Part shown: positions 56,298 through 64,000 of the stretch, in pieces
Layout of the letters: the number at the start of each line of letters is the position of its first letter
Position numbering within the stretch: the first letter of the stretch is position 1
From: Neisseria subflava
GTDB lineage: Bacteria; Pseudomonadota; Gammaproteobacteria; Burkholderiales; Neisseriaceae
Assembly (NCBI RefSeq): GCF_003044935.1
Contig: NZ_POXP01000001.1
Span: forward strand, 930,001 to 994,000
Reading direction: 5' to 3'
Length of the DNA stretch: 64,000 nt
Position numbers and translations under genes: made by a program
Notes under the pieces: generated by a model
The model's database searches: none
Told to the model about the DNA's origin: nothing
The model's input: the letters and a program-made list of their open reading frames with translations, nothing else

Positions 56298-57791
56298 ATG
56301 CTTTCAGGAATTCCCATCCCCAAGGACGCCGTGCGTCCGTCCGAAACCGTCCTCGTCAACATCACGCCGCAAGAAACGCGTGTGGCTGTTTTGGAAGAGA
56401 ACAATATCTGCGAGCTGCACATCGAGCGCAACAGCGGCCATAGCTTGGTCGGCAATATTTATTTAGGCGTCGTCAAACGCGTCCTTCCCGGCATGCAAAG
56501 CGCGTTCATCGATATCGGCTTGGAGCGCGCCGCGTTTCTGCATATCGTCGACGTCCTCGAACAACGCCGCAATCCGGACGAAACCCAACGCATCGAACAC
56601 ATGCTCTTTGAAGGCCAGTCTGTCTTGGTTCAGGTCATTAAAGACCCCATCAACACCAAAGGCGCGCGCCTGTCCACCCAAATCTCATTGGCCGGCCGTT
56701 TCCTCGTCCATCTTCCGCAAGAAGACCACATCGGCATTTCCCAACGTATCGATGATGATGCCGAACGCAGCAGTTTGAGGGAGCGCCTCAACAACCTGCT
56801 GCCCGAAAATGCCTGCCACGGCTACATCATCCGTACCAACGCTGAAAACGCCTCCGATGACCAACTGCAATCGGACATTAACTATCTGACCAAAGTGTGG
56901 GAACACATTCAAAAACAGGCAAAAATCCAGCCGCCCGAAACCTTGCTCTATCAAGATTTGCCTTTGAGCCTGCGCGTTTTGCGCGATATGTTCAGCCTCG
57001 ATACGCACAAAATCCTGGTTGACTCCACTGAAAACTACCGCCGCATGACCCAGTTTGCCGAGCAATACGTTCAAGGCGCATTGGGCAGAATCGAGCTGTT
57101 CAAAGGCGAACGCCCCCTATTTGAAACCCACAACATCGAGCAGGAAATCGCCCGCGCCCTGCAACCGCGCGTCAATCTCAACTTCGGCAGCTACCTCATC
57201 ATCGAGTCCACCGAAGCCATGACCACCATCGATGTCAACACCGGCGGCTTTGTCGGCGCGCGCAATTTTGATGAAACCATCTTCCGCACCAACCTCGAAG
57301 CCTGCCACACCATCGCCCGCGAACTTCGCCTGCGTAATCTCGGCGGCATCATCATCATCGACTTCATCGATATGGCGCAGGAAATCCACCGCGAAGCCGT
57401 CCTGCAAGAGCTTGCCAAAGCCCTCAGTTTCGACCGCACCCGCGTCACCCTCAACGGCTTTACCAGTCTGGGCCTTGTCGAACTGACCCGCAAACGTTCG
57501 CGCGAAAACTTAAGCCAAATCCTCTGCGAACCCTGCCCTTCCTGCCAAGGCCGGGGCCGTCTGAAAACGCCGCAAACCGTGTGCTACGAAATCCAACGCG
57601 AAATCGTCCGCGAAGCGCGCCGCTATGATGTCCAAGCCTTCCGCATTTTGGCTGCTCCGAATGTCATCGACTTGTTCCTAGACGAAGAATCGCAATCGCT
57701 GGCGATGTTGATAGACTTTATCGGCAAACCGATTTCGCTGGCAGTCGAAACCGCCTACACGCAGGAACAATACGATATTGTGTTGCTGTAA
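56298..57791 (+). CDS. rng: Ribonuclease G
   Basis: The 497-residue RNase E/G-family endonuclease trims the 16S rRNA 5' end and other RNAs. The start at 56298 gives MLSGIPIPKDAVRPSETVLV; the frame is open from 56226. The S1 domain (GNIYLGVVKRVLPGMQSAFIDIGLERAAFLH) is present, broken here as NIYLGVVKRVLPGM and AFIDIGLERAAFL, followed by the DNase I-like metal site DVNTGGF and IIIIDFIDM. The zinc-link CEPCPSCQGRGRLKTP contains an in-frame DUS coding GRLK. Confidence 0.95.
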   Translation: MLSGIPIPKDAVRPSETVLVNITPQETRVAVLEENNICELHIERNSGHSLVGNIYLGVVKRVLPGMQSAFIDIGLERAAFLHIVDVLEQRRNPDETQRIEHMLFEGQSVLVQVIKDPINTKGARLSTQISLAGRFLVHLPQEDHIGISQRIDDDAERSSLRERLNNLLPENACHGYIIRTNAENASDDQLQSDINYLTKVWEHIQKQAKIQPPETLLYQDLPLSLRVLRDMFSLDTHKILVDSTENYRRMTQFAEQYVQGALGRIELFKGERPLFETHNIEQEIARALQPRVNLNFGSYLIIESTEAMTTIDVNTGGFVGARNFDETIFRTNLEACHTIARELRLRNLGGIIIIDFIDMAQEIHREAVLQELAKALSFDRTRVTLNGFTSLGLVELTRKRSRENLSQILCEPCPSCQGRGRLKTPQTVCYEIQREIVREARRYDVQAFRILAAPNVIDLFLDEESQSLAMLIDFIGKPISLAVETAYTQEQYDIVLL

Positions 57792-57797
57792 AGATAA

Positions 57798-57828
57798 AAG
57801 GCCGTCTGAAAACTTTTCAGACGGCCTT
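57798..57828. terminator. Bidirectional DUS terminator
   Basis: 15-bp arms with a 1-nt loop lie between convergent rng and the DUF3108 gene. Confidence 0.75.
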
Positions 57829-57848
57829 CTTGTTTGAGCGAATAAAGA

Positions 57849-58517
57849 TTACGGTTTCACTACTTTACCGTTGATTTTGACGGAAGTCAGTTTCAAGTTG
57901 TAGGTTTTGCCGTCATCGGTATAACTGATTTGCGCAGGGATATTGTCGATATCGGAAGCAAACGAGTAAGTCACGGTATCGTCGCCACGGCGGACGCGAT
58001 ATTTGCTCACAGGCGTTGTACCGCCGCTCAGTTTATAGCTTTCGCTGCCGATTTTGTTCATGCTGCCGACGGTGTACAGTTTTTTACCGTTGGTAATTTT
58101 CAAACCTGACGGCAGCCGCACATCATTGGCGGCCAGTTGCCATGCCAAAGTGAACAAGTCCATGGCTGGGCCGGATTTTTCGGTTTTCAAATCGCCTGCT
58201 TTGCCGTAAGTGATGTTGCCGCCGGAGAATTTGGCCTCGGCATACACTTTGCCGCCGCGTACATCTTTGTAGTAAGACGGATGCAAGGTCGTGCCGTTGA
58301 TGCTGCCGCCGGATTCAAAGCGGATATTGTAAAGCGGTACTTTGATGGTAGAGACGATTTTGTATTGGCTGCCGCTGCGTGTGAAGGTCATGGTCGCAGG
58401 AATACCGTAGCTGCCTGAGTATTGCAAAACGGCAGATTGTGGCAATTCAGCGGCTTGTGCGCCGATGGAGGCAGTGAGCAGGGAAAGTGTCAGCAGGGTT
58501 GTTTTAATCGGATTCAT
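57849..58517 (-). CDS. DUF3108 exported protein
   Basis: The 222-residue protein has a signal peptide (MNPIKTTLLTLSLLTASIGAQA) and a beta-rich periplasmic domain: LQYSGSYGIPATMTFTRSG, TLHPSYYKDVRGGKVYAEAKF, DLFTLAWQLAAN and SYTDDGKTYNLKLTSV. This pattern matches DUF3108, a lipocalin-like family of unknown function often found near purN or purM in beta-proteobacteria. AAGGAAAAC precedes the ATG. It follows purN by 30 bp on the same strand, so the two are probably co-transcribed. Confidence 0.85.
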   Translation of the reverse strand: MNPIKTTLLTLSLLTASIGAQAAELPQSAVLQYSGSYGIPATMTFTRSGSQYKIVSTIKVPLYNIRFESGGSINGTTLHPSYYKDVRGGKVYAEAKFSGGNITYGKAGDLKTEKSGPAMDLFTLAWQLAANDVRLPSGLKITNGKKLYTVGSMNKIGSESYKLSGGTTPVSKYRVRRGDDTVTYSFASDIDNIPAQISYTDDGKTYNLKLTSVKINGKVVKP

Positions 58518-58547
58518 GATGTTTTCCTTGTGTGTATGGTGTTTTAA

Positions 58548-59174
58548 TTAAGCCAACAGGCTTTGTCCGGCGGCATTGCGTTGTGCATTCAAAACGCGGT
58601 TGCCTTCGATTTTCAGACGGCCTGCAACGAAATCAGCAACGGCTTGTGGGAAAAGCTGGTGTTCAACCGTCAGCACGCGTACGGCAACATCGTCAGCGGT
58701 ATCACCGTCCAAAATAGGCACAATGCCTTGCGAAATAATCGGACCGCAATCCAGCTCGGGGGTCACAAAATGGATGGTGCAGCCAGCTACTCGGCAACCT
58801 GCTTCCAATGCGCGTTCGTGGGTGTGCAGACCTGTGAAAGAAGGCAGAATGGACGGATGAATGTTGATCAGGCGGTTTTCATAATGTGCGCAGAACTCCG
58901 GAGTCAAAATGCGCATGAAGCCCGCCAATACGACCAAATCGGGCTGATAGGCATCGATTTTCTCCATCATGGCCTGATCGAATGCCAGGCGCGAGTCGAA
59001 GTTTTTATGGTTCAAACTGTCGGTGGCAATACCGCGCTCTGCCGCCCATGCCAATCCGGCTGCGGTCTCGCTGTTGCTCAATACGGCTGCAATGTTGGCA
59101 TCGGGAATATTGGCATTCACAATTGCCTGCATATTGCTGCCGCGTCCGGAAATAAGGATGACGATATTTTTCAT
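58548..59174 (-). CDS. purN: Phosphoribosylglycinamide formyltransferase
   Basis: The 208-residue enzyme transfers a formyl group from formyl-tetrahydrofolate in purine synthesis. It starts MKNIVILISGRGSNMQAIV; the ATG at 59174 is preferred over an in-frame GTG just upstream because AAGGA is suitably spaced. The catalytic Asn and His lie in RLINIHPSILPSF, and Asp in TPELDCGPII. A DUS inside encodes AGRLKIEG. The DUF3108 gene follows. Confidence 0.96.
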   Translation of the reverse strand: MKNIVILISGRGSNMQAIVNANIPDANIAAVLSNSETAAGLAWAAERGIATDSLNHKNFDSRLAFDQAMMEKIDAYQPDLVVLAGFMRILTPEFCAHYENRLINIHPSILPSFTGLHTHERALEAGCRVAGCTIHFVTPELDCGPIISQGIVPILDGDTADDVAVRVLTVEHQLFPQAVADFVAGRLKIEGNRVLNAQRNAAGQSLLA

Positions 59175-59198
59175 CACAATTCCTTGTTTATTTGGAAC

Positions 59199-59235
59199 AA
59201 AGGCCGTCTGAAACGGAATTTTTCAGACGGCCTTT
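59199..59235 (-). terminator. DUS inverted pair after the FKBP gene
   Basis: 15-bp arms with a 7-nt loop start 35 bp past the stop of the isomerase gene. Confidence 0.7.
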
Positions 59236-59270
59236 TATCCGTTGTTTAAGGGCGTAAGCCTTGATTTGGA

Positions 59271-60086
59271 TTATTGAACTTTTTGTACGTCAACTTGTAC
59301 TGGTTGTTGTGCAGCGGCATCAGGTGCACCTACTTTAACCAGTTTTACGTCGAATACCAAAGTTTCGTTCGGGCCGATTTTATCGCCGGCACCCACTTCG
59401 CGGTAAGCCAATTTGGCAGGGATATAGAATGTTGCTTCGCCGCCTTCTTTCAAGAGTTGGATACCTTCAGTCCAACCTGGAATCACTTGGCTTACAGGGA
59501 AGCTTACTGGACCGCCGTTGGCTTTGCTGCTGTCAAATACGGTACCATCAATCAGACGGCCTTCGTATTCAACGGTAACCATATCGTCTTTAGTTGGTTT
59601 TTTACCTTCGCCTTCTTTGGTGATTTTGTATTGCAGACCGGAAGCGCTGGTTTTCACGCCTTCTTTAGTCGCATTTTCTTTCAAGAACGCTTCGCCTTTT
59701 TCCAAGTTCACTTTGGCATCTTCAGCACGTTTGGCAGCTGCTTTTTCTTGTTGCTCTTGCAGGAATTTCATCATCACTTCCTGAGCTTGGGCTTCAGTCA
59801 TTTTGACTTCTTTGCCTTCAAACATGGCTTCCATGGCTTCGGTGAAGACTTTCAAATCGATTTCCGTACCTTGGTCTTTCATTTGTTTCAATGAACGGCC
59901 GATGTCCACACCCATTGCGTAGCTGGCTTGTTGGGCAGTAGAACCGATGGCAGAAGCATCTGCAGTCGCATTTGAAGCTGCTGAAGCAGCTGGGGCATCT
60001 TTAGCGGCAGTGTCTTTTTGGTTGCAAGCAGTCAGTGCCAACAAAGCAGACAAAGCCAATGCGCTGAATTTGAAAGTTTTGTTCAT
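59271..60086 (-). CDS. FKBP-type peptidyl-prolyl isomerase lipoprotein (Mip/FkpA-like)
   Basis: The 271-residue protein has lipobox LTAC (Cys21) and an Ala/Ser-rich linker, an N-terminal helical dimerisation domain (YAMGVDIGRSLKQMKDQG to KVNLEKGEAFL) and a C-terminal FKBP domain with VTVEYEGRLIDGTVFDSS, SQVIPGWTEGIQLLKEGG and YIPAKLAYRE. It catalyses proline isomerisation during envelope protein folding. In N. gonorrhoeae and N. meningitidis the homologue is a surface-exposed Mip-like protein. GGAAAAG precedes the ATG. Confidence 0.94.
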   Translation of the reverse strand: MNKTFKFSALALSALLALTACNQKDTAAKDAPAASAASNATADASAIGSTAQQASYAMGVDIGRSLKQMKDQGTEIDLKVFTEAMEAMFEGKEVKMTEAQAQEVMMKFLQEQQEKAAAKRAEDAKVNLEKGEAFLKENATKEGVKTSASGLQYKITKEGEGKKPTKDDMVTVEYEGRLIDGTVFDSSKANGGPVSFPVSQVIPGWTEGIQLLKEGGEATFYIPAKLAYREVGAGDKIGPNETLVFDVKLVKVGAPDAAAQQPVQVDVQKVQ

Positions 60087-60192
60087 GATTATGTCTTTTC
60101 CGGAAAGGTCAAAAAAGGGGATTATAGCTGAGTTTGATTGAAATGGAATCAAGGTGGATAAAAATTTGTAAAGGCTCTTATCAAAAACATTA

Positions 60193-60223
60193 AGGCCGTC
60201 TGAAAACAGGTTTCAGACGGCCT
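60193..60223 (-). terminator. DUS inverted pair after the NAD-glutamate dehydrogenase gene
   Basis: 13-bp arms with a 5-nt loop lie 23 bp past the stop. Confidence 0.7.
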
Positions 60224-60246
60224 ACTCTTAGCTATCGGTCAAACGA

Positions 60247-61512
60247 TTAATACCAGCCGCGCAGTTTCATTGCTTTTTCAACACGACGGATACTCATCAT
60301 GTAAGAAGCAGTACGCAGGTCAACATCGTATTCTTGAGCCAAGTTCCAAATATCGCGGAACGCACGGCGCAGAACAACGGTTTCTTTCTCTTGAACTTCG
60401 TCAAACTCCCAATAGTAGCCTTGCAGGTTTTGTACCCATTCAAAATAAGATACAACCACGCCGCCGCAGTTTGCCAAAATATCAGGAACAACCAATACGC
60501 CGTTTTGACGCAGGATAACGTCTGCCTCTGGAGTAGTCGGGCCGTTTGCGCCTTCAACCACGATTTTCGCGCGGACTTTACCGGCGTTTTCAGAAGTCAG
60601 TTGGTTTTCCAGCGCGCAAGGGGCGAGCACGTCCACATCCAAAGCCAAAAGTTCGGCATTGCTGATTTCTTTGCCGTAGCCGGCTTCGTTGGTGATGAAA
60701 CCTTTTTCTTGGAATTCTTTGATGATTGCTTCCATATCCAAGCCGTTTTCGTTGTAGATGGCAACGTCAACGGTAGATACGGCAACGATTTTCGCGCCAG
60801 CTTTGTGTGCATAGTAACCGGTGTGGTAGCCCACGTTACCGAAACCTTGAATGGCGTAAGTAGCACCCTTCACGTCTTTGCCCAGTTTTTCCAAAGCTTG
60901 GACGGCGGCGAAGTTTACGCCGTAACCGGTGGCCTCAGTACGCGCCAAGGAGCCGCCAAACTCAACCGGTTTGCCGGTGAATACGCCCGGTGCAGAATGT
61001 TTCACGACGTTTTCATAGGCATCAACCATCCAAGACATGATTTTGCCGTTGGTGTTCACATCAGGTGCAGGAATATCGATTTTCTCGCCAATCAGCGGAG
61101 AAATGGCTTCGGAATAAGCGCGGGCGATGCGTTCCAATTCCGCTTCGGAATAGTTACGCGGATCCAAAGTAATACCGCCCTTACCGCCGCCGTAAGGAAT
61201 ACCGGCCACGCAGCATTTGATGGTCATCCAGATAGACAGGGCTTTAACCTCGTCCATATTCACATGAGGATGGAAACGCACGCCGCCTTTGTAAGGGCCG
61301 ACGGCATTATTGTGTTGTGAACGGTAGCCGGTGAAGTTTTCTACTGTACCGTTGTCGAGTTTGACAGGGAAGTTCACTTCCAAAACACGTTGCGGCTTTT
61401 TCAAGATTTCAAATACTGCTGGGTCGGCATTCAGGCGATCGCAGGCAATTTTCACTTGTTTTTGTGCAATTTCAAACGGATTCAGTGTTTCTTTAACAGC
61501 AGATGCGGACAT
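60247..61512 (-). CDS. gdhB: NAD-specific glutamate dehydrogenase
   Basis: The 421-residue enzyme oxidatively deaminates glutamate to 2-oxoglutarate. It starts MSASAVKETLNPFEIAQKQV with AAGGAAA upstream. GPYKGGVRFHPHVNMDEV, the GIPYGGGKGGITLDPR lysine region and a Rossmann segment IQGFGNVGYHTGYYAHKAGAKIVAV are conserved. The length and sequence resemble the NAD-linked GudB/RocG type and differ clearly from the 444-residue NADP enzyme at 48.3 kb. Single gene. Confidence 0.92.
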   Translation of the reverse strand: MSASAVKETLNPFEIAQKQVKIACDRLNADPAVFEILKKPQRVLEVNFPVKLDNGTVENFTGYRSQHNNAVGPYKGGVRFHPHVNMDEVKALSIWMTIKCCVAGIPYGGGKGGITLDPRNYSEAELERIARAYSEAISPLIGEKIDIPAPDVNTNGKIMSWMVDAYENVVKHSAPGVFTGKPVEFGGSLARTEATGYGVNFAAVQALEKLGKDVKGATYAIQGFGNVGYHTGYYAHKAGAKIVAVSTVDVAIYNENGLDMEAIIKEFQEKGFITNEAGYGKEISNAELLALDVDVLAPCALENQLTSENAGKVRAKIVVEGANGPTTPEADVILRQNGVLVVPDILANCGGVVVSYFEWVQNLQGYYWEFDEVQEKETVVLRRAFRDIWNLAQEYDVDLRTASYMMSIRRVEKAMKLRGWY

Positions 61513-61642
61513 GTATTTTTCCTTTTCATACACATGATTAGACGAGAGCCATACTTGTTACTATATACAAAAACAGGAAAAAATGTAATAGCATGTAGTC
61601 GATAAAAAGCAAATCCATTCATTTATATATGAATTTAGTTTG

Positions 61643-61692
61643 AGGCCGTCTGAAAATATCGGCATGCCGACCAAAAAATTTTCAGACGGCCT
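61643..61692. repeat. Branched DUS hairpin
   Basis: 15-bp DUS arms enclose a further palindrome TCGGCATGCCGA (61659-61670), giving a stem with an inner cruciform between divergent genes. Confidence 0.6.
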
Positions 61693-61822
61693 AGTATAAA
61701 TGCTCATCAAACCATTCAAAAAAACACACAAACCCTTTGTTTTTTAATGCCTACCAAACCACCCTTTTTGTTGACAAAATCCCTTCCATATTCCAAATAG
61801 GCTAACAGCCTTACACCAGCAA

Positions 61823-61838
61823 AAATTGTTAACAATTT
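61823..61838. promoter_or_regulatory. 16-bp perfect palindrome upstream of gph
   Basis: AAATTGTTAACAATTT is a perfect 16-bp palindrome 96 bp before the gph start and may be a regulator site. No regulator is known to me for it. Confidence 0.4.
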
Positions 61839-61933
61839 AAACAAATATCCCTTTAAAGAATCAGCAAAATATCGGCAAATCAGGCAAACAATGTTAAAAT
61901 AAGCGCTTAAATAATATGACAGAAAGCTACTCA

Positions 61934-62647
61934 ATGACTACTGCTGCTTTAGAACACGTTCAAGCCGTTGCCTTTGATTTGGACGGTACCTTATGTGATT
62001 CCGTTCCCGATTTGGCCGCAGCAGCCCAAGCCATGTGTGCGCACTTGGGTTTACCTGTTTTGCCTACCCAAACGGTTGAAAGTTATGTCGGCGACGGCAT
62101 CAGCAAGTTGGTTCATCGTGTCATTACCAATGATCGTGAAAAAGAAGCCGATCCTGAAATCTGGGAAAAAGGCTTCGTGTTCTTTATGAAATATTATCGC
62201 GAACACTTAAGCGACTTTACCCGCCCCTACCCTGAAACCGAAGCCGGCCTCGGCCTGCTCAAGTCCTTGGGTATCCCATTGGTTGTCATTACCAATAAAA
62301 ATGAAATTCTGGCTGCTGAGCTACTGAAACAGCTTAATCTCGATGGCTACTTCAGCCTGGTTCTCGGCGGCGACAGCCTGACTGAGAAAAAACCCAGCCC
62401 ATTGCCGCTTCAACATGCGGCCGAAGTTTTGGGCATCGACGTTGCCAATATGCTGATGGTGGGCGATTCTAAAAATGACATTCTCGCCGCCAAAGCGGCC
62501 GGTTGCTTCAGCGTCGGCGTAACATTCGGCTACGGCGACATGACCTTGCTCTCTCAAGACAAAGCGACCAAACCTGATTTGTTGATTCGCGCCCTGCCTG
62601 AAATCTACGAAAATCTGCAACCGCAAAAAAACAAAGACGAAGAATAA
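61934..62647 (+). CDS. gph: Phosphoglycolate phosphatase
   Basis: The 237-residue HAD-family phosphatase removes 2-phosphoglycolate formed during DNA repair. Motif I is AFDLDGTLCD with Asp15 and Asp17, motif II LVVITNKN, and motif III VGDSKNDILAAKAAG. The ATG at 61934 has AGAAAG upstream and gives the family N-terminus; 61916 is an in-frame alternative without a ribosome-binding site. recX follows 99 bp downstream across a DUS pair. Confidence 0.93.
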   Translation: MTTAALEHVQAVAFDLDGTLCDSVPDLAAAAQAMCAHLGLPVLPTQTVESYVGDGISKLVHRVITNDREKEADPEIWEKGFVFFMKYYREHLSDFTRPYPETEAGLGLLKSLGIPLVVITNKNEILAAELLKQLNLDGYFSLVLGGDSLTEKKPSPLPLQHAAEVLGIDVANMLMVGDSKNDILAAKAAGCFSVGVTFGYGDMTLLSQDKATKPDLLIRALPEIYENLQPQKNKDEE

Positions 62648-62746
62648 TTCGGCTTTATTTTCAGACGGCCTTTTCGGTGCTTTCGCCCAATCAGGCCGTC
62701 TGAAATGTAATTCAATGTAGTTAAATCCCTCCCCTTCCATATTCCC

Positions 62747-63208
62747 ATGAAACCTCCCAAAACCTTACGCGCCCGCACCTTGGATATTCTTTCCCGTCAA
62801 GAAGTCAGCCGTGTCGGCTTGAAACGCAAACTGGCCCCACACGCTGAAAGCGAAGAAGAATTGGAAAAGGTTTTGGACGAATTTGCCGAACGGAATTGGC
62901 AATCCGACCAACGTTACGCAGAAGCCTATATTCACAGTAAAAGCAACCGTTACGGCACGCTCCGCCTCAAGCAAGCTTTGGCGCAACAAGGTATCGATGC
63001 AGACGACTGTCGGGAGTTCCTACCCGATAGGGAGGACGAGCTGCAAACCGCTATTTCCGTCTTACGTAAAAAATTCAAGCAAGAAGCTCAAGATTTGAAA
63101 GAAAAACAAAAACAAGCACGTTTCCTTGCTTATCGCGGCTTTGGTGCCGATACCATTCAGACGGCCTTAAAAACGGCGTGGAATGAAGACGAAGACTTCT
63201 ATCAATAA
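62747..63208 (+). CDS. recX: Regulatory protein RecX
   Basis: The 153-residue helical protein modulates RecA filaments. It shows the three-helix repeats: ARTLDILSRQEVSRVGLKRKL, LDEFAERNWQSDQRYAEAYIHSKS and YGTLRLKQALAQQGID, ending ARFLAYRGFGADTIQTALK. A DUS inside the last segment codes the QTAL of IQTALKTA. In N. gonorrhoeae RecX supports RecA-dependent recombination and pilin variation. recA itself is not in the window. Confidence 0.95.
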   Translation: MKPPKTLRARTLDILSRQEVSRVGLKRKLAPHAESEEELEKVLDEFAERNWQSDQRYAEAYIHSKSNRYGTLRLKQALAQQGIDADDCREFLPDREDELQTAISVLRKKFKQEAQDLKEKQKQARFLAYRGFGADTIQTALKTAWNEDEDFYQ

Positions 63209-63283
63209 TCATTCCCACTTGAATCTTTGCTTCTATCGGCGTACCCTTACGTTTTTATTCAATAATTCAATCAGAGCTTCATC

Positions 63284-63445
63284 ATGTCCGACAAACCGCA
63301 CGATACACCTAATCCCCTACTCGAAGACGAACGCAAAAATCCTGTTTACCGCTTGGGTCAGGCAGTAGCCGGATTCATGTTGCTGGTTTGGGCCGGCGTT
63401 TTGGCCTTAGTTTTCTTCTTGGTTTTCCGTTTTTGGTTGAGTTAA
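63284..63445 (+). CDS. Small single-pass membrane protein, 53 residues
   Basis: The open frame encodes MSDKPHDTPNPLLEDERKNP, a charged proline-containing head, then one hydrophobic helix from about residue 29 to 50 (AGFMLLVWAGVLALVFFLVF) and ends RFWLS. It follows recX by 75 bp and precedes a DUS hairpin. No family is recognised. Full codon structure, a polar N-terminus and an intact helix support expression, but no strong ribosome-binding site is seen (GAG 11 nt upstream). Confidence 0.6.
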   Translation: MSDKPHDTPNPLLEDERKNPVYRLGQAVAGFMLLVWAGVLALVFFLVFRFWLS

Positions 63446-63517
63446 ACCCAATCCAATTACAAAAAAGCCATAAACCCTCTTAAAAAGAAGCCAACAGCTT
63501 TTATTTGTAAACATCAA

Positions 63518-63551
63518 AAAGGCCGTCTGAAAACACTTTCAGACGGCCTTT
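63518..63551. terminator. Bidirectional DUS terminator
   Basis: 15-bp arms with a 4-nt loop lie between the small membrane protein gene and the convergent RelA/SpoT gene. Confidence 0.75.
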
Positions 63552-63564
63552 GCTTGTAACAAGA

Positions 63565-64000
63565 TTATCCTCGAATCACTTTGCGGATATTTGGATTGGC
63601 ATGCATTGCATGAATAATCTGATTAACCTGATCCAAGTCTTTGACTTTAATTGTGAATTTAAATTCTACAAAACCTTCCGTTCCTGCTTGCGCTTTGGTT
63701 GGAGTATCGACAGATTCGATATCCGCACCGGAATTGGAAATCGCTTGCGCCATTGAGGCAAGCAAACCATGCGCATCTTCGGATTTGACATTGAGGATGG
63801 TGCGGTACGTTTGATTTCGCATACTGTCCCAACCGGCATCCAACTGCTCTTCCGGATCGGCTTTAACCAAAGTTTGGCAGGTATCACGGTGAATAATCAT
63901 GCCCTTGTCTTTGACCAATAAGGCGCGAATCGGATCGCCGGGGATCGGATGGCAACACTCGGCAAAATGAATCCGGCCGGTTTCTTGATCATTGACTTTG
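63565..64000 (-). CDS. RelA/SpoT-family (p)ppGpp synthetase/hydrolase, C-terminal part
   Basis: About 145 residues of the C-terminus are visible; the rest lies beyond the right edge. The conserved-cysteine region CCHPIPGDPIRALLVKDKGM and IIHRDTCQTL are followed by the ACT domain (RTILNVKSEDAHGLLASMAQ onward, with GFVEFKFTIKVKDLDQVNQI). This is the regulatory end of long RSH enzymes that make or degrade the stringent-response alarmone. Whether it is RelA or the bifunctional SpoT cannot be told without the N-terminal domains; SpoT is slightly favoured by the CCHPIPGDPI wording. Confidence 0.9.
   Translation of the reverse strand, partial: KVNDQETGRIHFAECCHPIPGDPIRALLVKDKGMIIHRDTCQTLVKADPEEQLDAGWDSMRNQTYRTILNVKSEDAHGLLASMAQAISNSGADIESVDTPTKAQAGTEGFVEFKFTIKVKDLDQVNQIIHAMHANPNIRKVIRG

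Larger units (their letters stand above)
61513..61933. promoter_or_regulatory. gdhB/gph intergenic region
   Basis: This 421-bp AT-rich region separates divergent genes. It holds a branched DUS hairpin at 61643-61692, a 16-bp perfect palindrome at 61823-61838 and a TTGACA near 61771 without a convincing -10. No small open frame with a ribosome-binding site was found. Confidence 0.5.

Overview
The window reads as a commensal Neisseria chromosome. The 12-mer DNA uptake sequence (DUS) AGGCCGTCTGAA occurs many dozens of times on both strands, often as inverted pairs just after genes. This is the AG dialect of the non-pathogenic species (N. subflava/flavescens-like) and not the meningococcal ATGCCGTCTGAA. 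A neisserial porin, Hfq, a periplasmic alpha-carbonic anhydrase, a PCu(A)C copper chaperone, paired NADP- and NAD-glutamate dehydrogenases and a TbpB-like surface lipoprotein fit this. I see no rRNA, tRNA, CRISPR array, prophage or insertion sequence.

Layout. 0-12 kb: truncated hemolysin III-like gene, cysD, serine hydrolase, pyrC, lipoprotein, tusA, CNP1-like protein, porin, carbonic anhydrase, pyrG, fadD, mnmA. 12-24 kb: copper chaperone, dgkA, gshB, recN, betT, scpB, small redox proteins, bfd, xerD, bcp, deoxynucleoside kinase, folK, sirB-like gene, mnmM-like methyltransferase, hfq. 24-32 kb: der, yfgM-like gene and hisS, then an AT-richer pair (lipoprotein plus class 3 lipase) resembling an effector/immunity module, then an RluA-family pseudouridine synthase. 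31-41 kb: adh and ald on either side of a 340-bp control region, EamA transporter, recJ, a lipoprotein bracketed by near-identical DUS hairpins, darP/pmbA, a glycosyltransferase. 41-50 kb: cold-shock-domain membrane protein, smc, TbpB-like lipoprotein, thyA, gdhA. 50-64 kb: recG, a 1,020-residue TonB-dependent receptor also bracketed by near-identical DUS hairpins, secB, grxC, rng, a DUF3108 protein, purN, an FKBP isomerase, NAD-glutamate dehydrogenase, gph, recX, a 53-residue membrane protein, and the 3' end of a RelA/SpoT gene running off the window.

Most genes are housekeeping: nucleotide synthesis (pyrC, pyrG, thyA, purN, deoxynucleoside kinase), recombination and repair (recN, recJ, recG, recX, xerD), chromosome condensation (smc, scpB), tRNA and rRNA modification (mnmA, mnmM, RluA) and thiol/oxidative balance (gshB, bcp, grxC, DUF836, tusA). 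The accessory content lies in single- or two-gene cassettes between conserved genes. The observations I rate highest are: the lipase/lipoprotein module that looks like a toxic lipase with a periplasmic immunity protein; two surface or envelope genes each flanked by copied DUS hairpins; and several genes where the DUS itself sits at the ribosome-binding position, in one case forming the whole intergenic spacer.
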